A DNA stretch of 5,967 nt from CAZGVW01 sp964529265 (GTDB lineage Bacteria; Planctomycetota; Phycisphaerae; Phycisphaerales; UBA1924), in NCBI GenBank assembly GCA_964529265.1, contig CAZGVW010000165.1, forward strand, positions 1-5,967, given 5' to 3'. Shown here one piece after another: positions 1 to 5,967 of this stretch (position 1 is its first letter; each line of letters starts with the position of its first letter). The notes below the pieces were generated by a model. The model ran no database searches. It was not told the DNA's origin and was given only the letters and a program-made list of their open reading frames with translations. Both the position numbers and the translations under genes were made by a program.

Positions 1-264
1 CTCGCCGACACGGACAATGACGGGGTGGTCGGCGACTGGTCTTCCGGGGGCGGGTCGGGCGCCGAGGAGCACTATGCCCTGACCGACAGGCGGTATGACG
101 TGGTGGCGCTGCTCGATCATCTCGGGGACCTGCCGAATGGCCCGGCATCGGGTGCGGGAGGCAGAACTGCTTGTGAATGGGTGCGTCGCGCCCCTCCAGC
201 TGCTCGCCGCGGGTGGGTTCGTGGCGCTGGCCGTGCTGGCGGCGGTGGCCGTGGCCAACCTTGA
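1..264 (+). CDS. 3' end of an unrecognised gene entering from the left
   Basis: The open frame starts before the window and is open from base 1 to a stop at 262-264. I do not recognise the family. The first 45-50 residues look like real protein: codon third positions are almost all G or C, and there is an acidic Asp-rich loop at residues 3-8 (DTDNDG) of the kind that binds calcium in secreted proteins. It is followed by a Gly/Ser-rich stretch and a helical segment around residues 28-45 (LTDRRYDVVALLDHLGDL). Beyond about base 165 the frame becomes Arg/Gly/Ala/Pro-rich and looks like the shadow of the hydrophobic protein read in frame 2. So the true C-terminus is uncertain: either the gene ends at 264 and overlaps the next one, or a one-base shift joins the two frames. 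The window holds only the tail, so no function is proposed. Confidence 0.4.
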   Translation, partial: LADTDNDGVVGDWSSGGGSGAEEHYALTDRRYDVVALLDHLGDLPNGPASGAGGRTACEWVRRAPPAARRGWVRGAGRAGGGGRGQP

Positions 265-700
265 TGAGCCGCTGTACGCGTGGCTCGCCGCCAATGCCGG
301 ACCCGTCGACCCGTTCTCGGTGATCGGTATGTTCGGTCTCGCCCTGGTCCCCTCCCTGTTTGTCGCGGCGTGGCTCTTCTGGAGGTGGTCGGGTCTGATC
401 CGATGGTCATTCGGGGACGGCGCCTTGAGGAGGCCGCTGTGGCTTCGCTGCCGAGTCGAAACGCGCGAGTTGGCCGTTGGTGAGCAGTCGCGTGCGCCGT
501 GGATCGGCTTGCCCAACGGAAGCCCGCCCCTGACTCGGACCGGGTCGGCGTGGGCCGTCTCTGACGACAAACGGGCCCTGTCATACCCCCGCGCCCCTGA
601 CATTGCTCAACTATCTGCGCTGCAATGCGTTGCGCGCTTTATTGGCTCCGCAACCCCTGACAAAACTGACATCTTTCCGGTTCTCCTGGGCCTCGTATGA
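173..700 (+). CDS. Small putative membrane protein, family unknown
   Basis: Frame 2 encodes about 175 residues from a GTG at 173. GGGAGG at 156-161 lies 11 bases upstream and favours this start; in-frame ATGs at 95 and 137 lack a comparable site. Two hydrophobic segments are clear: residues about 9-25 (LLAAGGFVALAVLAAVAV) and about 47-66 (IGMFGLALVPSLFVAAWLFW), separated by a short polar stretch. The first half has high GC at third codon positions, as expected for a gene here. The second half (about residue 80 on) is polar with no recognisable motif, and GC falls after about base 600. The arrangement recalls the start of PAP2-type membrane phosphatases, but the phosphatase motifs are absent, so no function is assigned. 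An intrinsic terminator begins 25 bases after the stop, which supports a transcribed gene ending here. It may instead be the frameshifted continuation of the preceding frame or a decaying gene. Confidence 0.4.
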   Translation: MNGCVAPLQLLAAGGFVALAVLAAVAVANLDEPLYAWLAANAGPVDPFSVIGMFGLALVPSLFVAAWLFWRWSGLIRWSFGDGALRRPLWLRCRVETRELAVGEQSRAPWIGLPNGSPPLTRTGSAWAVSDDKRALSYPRAPDIAQLSALQCVARFIGSATPDKTDIFPVLLGLV

Positions 701-725
701 TGCCCCCGCTACTTCTCGATTGACA

Positions 726-758
726 GGGACTTGCGAAGAACTCGCGAGTCCCTTTTTT
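726..758 (+). terminator. Intrinsic (Rho-independent) terminator
   Basis: An 11-base-pair stem (GGGACTTGCGA at 726-736 with TCGCGAGTCCC at 742-752, one G-U wobble) closes a five-base loop (AGAAC) and is followed by six T residues (753-758). Only the plus-strand reading has the T tract, so it stops rightward transcription. It lies 25 bases after the stop at 700 and 66 bases before the sigma factor start. It most simply ends the upstream unit and insulates the sigma gene; an attenuator role in a sigma-gene leader is the alternative. Confidence 0.85.
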
Positions 759-782
759 CATGCGCGCGGGTGGACTGTCCGC

Positions 783-810
783 GTGATCCGCCCGCGCTTT
801 CGAATAGAAT
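783..810 (+). promoter_or_regulatory. Candidate promoter of the sigma factor gene
   Basis: Because a full terminator ends at 758 and the sigma gene starts at 825, a promoter should lie in these 66 bases. The best match is a -10-like TAGAAT (805-810; five of six to TATAAT) with a weak -35-like GTGATC (783-788) at a 16-base spacing. Initiation would then fall near 817, leaving a leader of only about 8 bases. This agrees with the lack of a Shine-Dalgarno sequence before the ATG. The -35 match is poor, so an alternative sigma factor, including the product itself, could be used instead. Confidence 0.25.
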
Positions 811-824
811 GCGCGACCGGTGCA

Positions 825-1535
825 ATGAGTTCCCCGTTCCGGACCACATCCTGGTCGCTCATCTCGCGGACGCGCGAGCCGGGCGAGGCGGCTCGGGAGG
901 CCACAGAGTCGCTGTGCCGCCTGTATTGGCAGCCATTGTATTGTTACGCGCGGCGCGCGGGCCAGTCGGGCTCCGACGCCGAGGACACGGTGCAGGAGTT
1001 CCTGCTGCACGTCGTGGAGCACGACGTGTTCGCGCGCGCCGACGCGGATCGGGGGCGGTTCCGCACGTTTCTGCTTTCGGCGCTCAAGCAGTTCATGGCT
1101 CGCCGCCGGCGCGATGCGCAGCGGCTGAAGCGGGCGCCTGACTCGCGTCTGCTCAGCCTGGACGTGGTGGGGGCCGAGCGAATGCTCGACCGCTCGGGCG
1201 CGCCGAACGCGGACTGGGACCTCGCGTTCGAGCGGGCGTGGGCCCTTGCGCTGCTCGACATCGCGTGGCGGGTGGTCGAGGAGGACTACGCGGCGTCGGG
1301 CAAGTCGGCGGTGTTCGGCGCGCTGCGGCCCGTCATCGGCGGGGAGGCGGGACGGCCGATCCGTGAGGTCGCGGCAGAGCTCAACATGACGGAGGGCGCG
1401 GCCAACGTGGCGGCGCACCGCCTGCGGCGGCGGTTCGGGGAGGCGCTGCGCGAGCAGATCGCGCTGACCCTCGAATCGGCGGACGATGTTGACGACGAAG
1501 TTGCGCGGATGAAGGAGGCGCTCGCGGGCGTCTGA
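825..1535 (+). CDS. ECF-type RNA polymerase sigma factor (sigma-70 family)
   Basis: This 236-residue protein directs RNA polymerase to a specific promoter set. Region 2 spans about residues 29-103: a helix with LYWQPLYCYARR (33-44), the SDAEDTVQEF segment (50-59) that contacts core polymerase, and GRFRTFLLSALKQF (77-90), followed by a basic stretch (RRRRD) toward -10 recognition. Region 4 is a helix-turn-helix at about 179-204 (IREVAAELNMTEGAANVAAHRLRRRF), which reads the -35 element. There is no region 1 or 3. Length and the opening segment with T7-T8-S9-W10-S11-L12 fit planctomycete ECF factors of the type found beside Ser/Thr kinases. I chose the ATG at 825 because residues upstream in the longer frame (from 603) cross the terminator and do not resemble the family. 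No Shine-Dalgarno precedes it. No anti-sigma gene is adjacent; the kinase gene follows on the same strand within 80 bases, so the two are probably co-regulated and the kinase may control this factor. The targets are unknown. Confidence 0.9.
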   Translation: MSSPFRTTSWSLISRTREPGEAAREATESLCRLYWQPLYCYARRAGQSGSDAEDTVQEFLLHVVEHDVFARADADRGRFRTFLLSALKQFMARRRRDAQRLKRAPDSRLLSLDVVGAERMLDRSGAPNADWDLAFERAWALALLDIAWRVVEEDYAASGKSAVFGALRPVIGGEAGRPIREVAAELNMTEGAANVAAHRLRRRFGEALREQIALTLESADDVDDEVARMKEALAGV

Positions 1536-1582
1536 CGGAGGCGCGGGCGGGGACGCCGGTAAGGAAGGGCGGACGGCGGGTT

Positions 1583-1605
1583 TAGTATTCATGAACGAAC
1601 GGAAG
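1583..1605 (+). promoter_or_regulatory. Start-deciding ribosome site (1601-1605) and -10-like box before the kinase gene
   Basis: Two in-frame ATGs open the kinase frame, at 1591 and 1615. GGAAG at 1601-1605 is 9 bases before the ATG at 1615, a good Shine-Dalgarno distance; the only purine-rich site before 1591 (AAGGAAGG, 1561-1568) is more than 20 bases away. A TAGTAT at 1583-1588 resembles a -10 box and would start a transcript near 1595, which again fits translation from 1615. No convincing -35 element accompanies it, so read-through from the sigma gene remains equally likely. Confidence 0.4.
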
Positions 1606-1614
1606 TCTGCTGCG

Positions 1615-3624
<2,010 letters not shown>

Positions 3625-3837
3625 GCCGCTCGTTCGCGGACTCGTTCCGCTCCGTACGGCCGGCCCTTGCTCCGCCTCTGCTCCCATGGCCGTTGTCGGC
3701 CGCGCTCGAGACGACGCGCGATGGGTTCCTGCGCGAGATGACTCCCGGGCGGGTGTAAGACCCCGGTCGCGACGGGATTAGGAGGGGTTGAGTGCGATCA
3801 ACACATCTCAGGACAAATGGAAAAAAGGAGCGTTCGT
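3625..3837. other. Spacer between the kinase and HAF/dockerin genes
   Basis: I see no gene supported by composition in these 213 bases and no stem-T-run terminator after the kinase stop. The last 60 bases are more AT-rich and purine-rich and hold two possible ribosome sites: AGGAGG (3780-3785) and AAGGAG (3825-3830). The first is at a workable distance from a GTG at 3792, but that frame reads into the HAF gene in the wrong phase and looks like a shadow. No clear -35/-10 pair was found, so the promoter of the HAF gene is not identified. Confidence 0.5.
3825..3830 (+). promoter_or_regulatory. Strong Shine-Dalgarno site that fixes the HAF/dockerin start
   Basis: AAGGAG lies 7 bases before the ATG at 3838, near-ideal spacing. 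This selects 3838 over the in-frame ATG at 3817, which has no such site. The shorter protein also begins with a cleaner signal peptide. Confidence 0.75.
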
Positions 3838-5499
3838 ATGAGCGGCAATCTCTTGAATCGCGTGGCCGCGGCCGCACTGTCTGCCCTGGCGGCATCGGTT
3901 GGTGGATCGGGGGCGGCTCTCGCGGCGCCGACGATCCACAACCTCGGCCTGCTGCCCGATCTCTTCCCAGAGTTCCCTTTTGACTCGTCCGAGGCGCACG
4001 GTGTCAGCGCCGACGGCTCGACGGCGACGGGGCTCTGTCGGAATGGTTCTGAAGGATTCGATCGCGCCATCCGCTGGACAAAGAACGGCGGGATGGAAGA
4101 CCTCGGAACTCTGAACGGACCCACACGAGGGACCGCGCTCAACGCGAACGGCACGGTCGTCGTCGGCCACACCACCGGCATCGGCTTCAACGCCTTCCGC
4201 TGGACGACCGGCGGGGGGATGGAAAACCTCGGCTCTCTGGGAGGAGGACAATCACTTGCGCAGGGGGTCAGCGCCGACGGCGCCGTCGTGGTCGGCTACT
4301 CACAAACAAGTGATGGTCTGGTGCGCGCTTTCCAGTGGACGAGCGACGGCGGGATGGAGGAGGTCGGCCCGTTGCCGCCGGGGCGCGACCTTTCGTACGC
4401 CGTTGCGATCAGCGGTGATGGTTCGGTGGTGGCCGGCACGAGCGAGTCGCCACTGCCGGCGCGAGCGGTGATCTGGAGAGACGGCGGCGTGCAGGACCTG
4501 GGTGTGCTCCCAGGCTTCAGCAATTCCCAGGCACGGGCCCTCAGCGCCGACGGGCTTGTGGCGGCCGGTGTTTCGTACACCAGCGCTTTCACCTCCGGCC
4601 GCGCCTTTCGCTGGTCCGACGCCGACGGCATGGTGGACCTCGGCGTTCTTCCGGGCGCGCCCGGCGCCGATGCGTTCGCAGTCAACGGCGACGGCTCTGT
4701 GATCGTCGGCGCGAGCGGTGGCCGCGCGTTCATGTGGACCGACGACCTGGGCATGGTGGACCTGTACGGCCACCTGTCCACGCTCGGCGCCGACCTGACC
4801 GGGTGGTTCCTGCACAATGCGACCGGCATCTCCGCCGATGGGAGCGTGATTGCGGGGATCGGCTTCTTCAACGGCGAACGGCGCGCGTTTGTGGCGGTCC
4901 TCCCCGCGCCGGTCGGGATCCTCGGCGTGGGCATCACGACCACCAGTCAGGTCAACGCCGGCCCCACGGAAGTGCGCACCGACACCGTCATCGACCCGGG
5001 CGTCGAAATCCAGTTCGGCGACGCGGCCGACTTTGCCTGGATGGTCGCCGGCGACTCCATCAACGTTGAGCCCCACCCCAACCCGAGCGCGCCATGGCGC
5101 TACGAGATCCTCTTCGGCGCCACACACACCTTTGTGGAAGGCGACCTGCTCAACCTTTCCTTCACGCTCCCCTATCCGCTCGTCTATGGCGCCGCCGCCA
5201 TCACCGTCGCCGAGACCGTCACGCTCATCAATGGCGTCAACAACGGAAACACGCTCGCGTTCCGGTTCAAGAACATGATCGAAGTGAGCCAGGGCGATTT
5301 CGGCGGCCGCGTCCAGATCGTCTTCGAAGTCATCGAGTGCCCCAGCGATCTCAACGGCGATGGCGTCACCAACGCCGCCGACCTTGCGATCGTCCTCGGC
5401 GCCTGGGGCGCGGCGCACCCCACTGCCGACCTCGACGGCGATGGATCAGTCGGCGCCGGCGACCTGGCCCAGTTGCTCGGCTCCTGGGGCGATTGCTGA
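3838..5499 (+). CDS. Secreted HAF-repeat protein with C-terminal GC-type dockerin
   Basis: The predicted precursor has 553 residues. Residues 1-29 form a signal peptide: polar start with R8, Ala/Leu-rich core and an ALA-A or LAA-P cleavage site near 29-30, so the protein is exported. Residues 36-356 are seven tandem repeats of about 40-55 residues in the HAF style, each with a SADGS-VVVG-like turn, an AFRW-like strand and a G-MxDLG-like end; seven units suggest a seven-bladed beta-propeller. Residues about 360-500 are Thr/Val/Asp-rich with alternating hydrophobics, probably a beta-sandwich of unknown family. Residues 501-553 are a dockerin-like module with two 12-residue calcium loops (DLNGDGVTNAAD at 504-515, DLDGDGSVGAGD at 531-542), each followed by LG(A/S)WG, bounded by C501 and the terminal C553. 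This matches the GC-type dockerin found at the C-termini of many Phycisphaerae exported proteins, where it probably serves in anchoring or sorting. The ligand or substrate is unknown; no catalytic motif is visible. The gene has its own strong ribosome site and may be transcribed separately from the kinase. Confidence 0.88.
   Translation: MSGNLLNRVAAAALSALAASVGGSGAALAAPTIHNLGLLPDLFPEFPFDSSEAHGVSADGSTATGLCRNGSEGFDRAIRWTKNGGMEDLGTLNGPTRGTALNANGTVVVGHTTGIGFNAFRWTTGGGMENLGSLGGGQSLAQGVSADGAVVVGYSQTSDGLVRAFQWTSDGGMEEVGPLPPGRDLSYAVAISGDGSVVAGTSESPLPARAVIWRDGGVQDLGVLPGFSNSQARALSADGLVAAGVSYTSAFTSGRAFRWSDADGMVDLGVLPGAPGADAFAVNGDGSVIVGASGGRAFMWTDDLGMVDLYGHLSTLGADLTGWFLHNATGISADGSVIAGIGFFNGERRAFVAVLPAPVGILGVGITTTSQVNAGPTEVRTDTVIDPGVEIQFGDAADFAWMVAGDSINVEPHPNPSAPWRYEILFGATHTFVEGDLLNLSFTLPYPLVYGAAAITVAETVTLINGVNNGNTLAFRFKNMIEVSQGDFGGRVQIVFEVIECPSDLNGDGVTNAADLAIVLGAWGAAHPTADLDGDGSVGAGDLAQLLGSWGDC
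3943..4905 (+). repeat. Seven tandem HAF-type protein repeats
   Basis: Within the secreted protein, units begin approximately at residues 36, 91, 133, 178, 223, 270 and 314. Recurrent elements are S(A/G)DGS followed by VV(V/A)G, then (A/R)A(F/I)RW or AFMW, then GGMEDLG, GMVDLG or GGVQDLG, then LPG or LGG opening the next unit. The seventh unit lacks the DLG ending. The repeats are diverged at DNA level, so this is a protein-level repeat rather than a recent DNA duplication. Confidence 0.8.
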
Positions 5500-5780
5500 A
5501 TCGACCTGCTCTCGACACAATGCGCCCGTTCCAATCGGGGGCCCACGACCCTCCCCCCAAAAGCCGAGACGCCAAACCTCCACGGCGTCCAAGACGGGAT
5601 CGATCGGCGCGTCCACGCCGTTAGACGACACCGCCCACCCCACTTGGGACGCGGCTCCAGATCGAATCGCAGGCGTTCACCGGCTTGGTCGCTCACCGCC
5701 TGGGCGGGAGACGTCGGGCCCTTCGTTTGGAGGGCAGGCGCACCCATCGAGTCCCTCTTGTTCATGCGCGCGAGCGGAAG
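5500..5780. other. Convergent intergenic spacer
   Basis: The spacer separates the stops of the plus-strand HAF/dockerin gene and the minus-strand Dcu gene. I see no gene supported by composition. A modest hairpin is possible (GACGCC at 5568-5573 with GGCGTC at 5584-5589, 10-base loop), but no T run follows on either strand, so it is not a convincing intrinsic terminator. Termination here may be Rho-dependent. Confidence 0.5.
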
Positions 5781-5967
5781 TCAGTGCAGGATTCCGGCGA
5801 GGAGGAGTCCGACGGCGACGGAGACGATGACGCCGACGAGGCCGGGGCGCATGAAGGAGTGGTTGATGAGGAAGCGGCCGACCCGGGTGGTGCCGGTCTG
5901 GTCGAAGGACATGGCGGAGACTTCGACGCTGTAGGCGGGGAGGAAGAAGAGGCCGTTGGCGGCGGGC
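5781..5967 (-). CDS. C-terminal end of an anaerobic C4-dicarboxylate transporter (Dcu family)
   Basis: Reading the minus strand from the right edge (one base into a codon) to the stop TGA at 5783-5781 gives the last 61 residues of a protein that begins outside the window. The fragment opens with PAANGLFFLPAY, continues through FDQTGTTRVGRFLINHSF, and ends in a hydrophobic segment (about residues 42-60, GLVGVIVSVAVGLLLAGIL). The GTTR-G-F--NHSF--PG pattern and a final membrane helix running to the C-terminus match my memory of DcuA/DcuB, which exchange fumarate, succinate, malate or aspartate across the inner membrane during anaerobic growth. DcuA cannot be separated from DcuB from this tail, so no symbol is given. 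Codon use is strongly G/C-ending like the rest of the window, and the gene converges on the HAF/dockerin gene. Confidence 0.82.
   Translation of the reverse strand, partial: PAANGLFFLPAYSVEVSAMSFDQTGTTRVGRFLINHSFMRPGLVGVIVSVAVGLLLAGILH

Noticed and set aside
720..725. Perfect TTGACA as a -35 box
   Set aside because: No -10-like hexamer lies 16-18 bases downstream; that position is the terminator stem.
560..758. Possible tRNA or known structured RNA before the terminator
   Set aside because: No T-loop consensus, acceptor pairing or CCA end, and no motif of SRP, 6S or tmRNA was recognised.
603..824. N-terminal extension of the sigma frame from an ATG at 603
   Set aside because: It would cross the intrinsic terminator, and its residues do not resemble sigma factors; the family-like sequence begins at 825.
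639..1592. Minus-strand open frame of 317 codons opposite the sigma gene
   Set aside because: It is Arg/Pro-rich with no family resemblance, crosses the terminator region, and lies opposite a clear sigma factor.
4300..5418. Minus-strand open frame of 372 codons opposite the HAF/dockerin gene
   Set aside because: High GC removes stop codons; the product is Asp/Gly/Arg-biased and mirrors the real repeat protein on the other strand.
5644..5934. Plus-strand open frame of 96 codons near the right end
   Set aside because: It overlaps the minus-strand Dcu coding region, which has a clear family match; the plus-strand product has no recognisable features.

Overview
The window looks like chromosomal DNA from a high-GC planctomycete, most likely from the Phycisphaerae side of the phylum. 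This is inferred from gene content, not from a marker gene. Three features point that way: an ECF sigma factor that opens with a Trp-Ser-Leu segment and sits directly before a Ser/Thr kinase; a kinase with an N-terminal CxxC zinc ribbon, one membrane helix and an external SUMF1-type domain; and a secreted repeat protein ending in the Cys-bounded two-loop dockerin (GC type) typical of these bacteria. No mobile element, CRISPR array, tRNA or rRNA is visible.

Layout. Bases 1-700 hold poorly understood plus-strand coding sequence: the end of a gene entering from the left (frame 1), and an overlapping or frameshifted small membrane protein (frame 2, to 700). A strong intrinsic terminator (726-758) closes that unit. 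The ECF sigma gene (825-1535) and the kinase gene (about 1615-3624) follow on the same strand and form the regulatory core. After a 213-base gap with no gene comes a secreted protein of 553 residues (3838-5499): signal peptide, seven HAF-type repeats, a beta-rich domain and the GC-type dockerin. A 281-base convergent spacer follows. The window ends inside the 3' end of a minus-strand gene for an anaerobic C4-dicarboxylate transporter of the Dcu family (5781-5967).

How the genes may work together. The sigma factor has no visible anti-sigma gene beside it. The adjacent transmembrane kinase, with an intact catalytic core inside the cell and a SUMF1-fold domain outside, is the natural candidate for its controller: an external signal changes kinase activity, and phosphorylation alters the sigma factor. 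That link is inference from gene order. The HAF/dockerin protein has its own strong ribosome binding site and may be a target or merely a neighbour. The Dcu gene is on the opposite strand and is probably unrelated.

Most notable points: the sigma-kinase-SUMF1 pair, a SUMF1 domain without the catalytic cysteines of formylglycine-generating enzymes, a tract of unusual wobble-base usage inside that domain, seven HAF repeats suggesting a seven-bladed propeller, and a coding-frame switch near base 160. None clearly amounts to a wholly new system.
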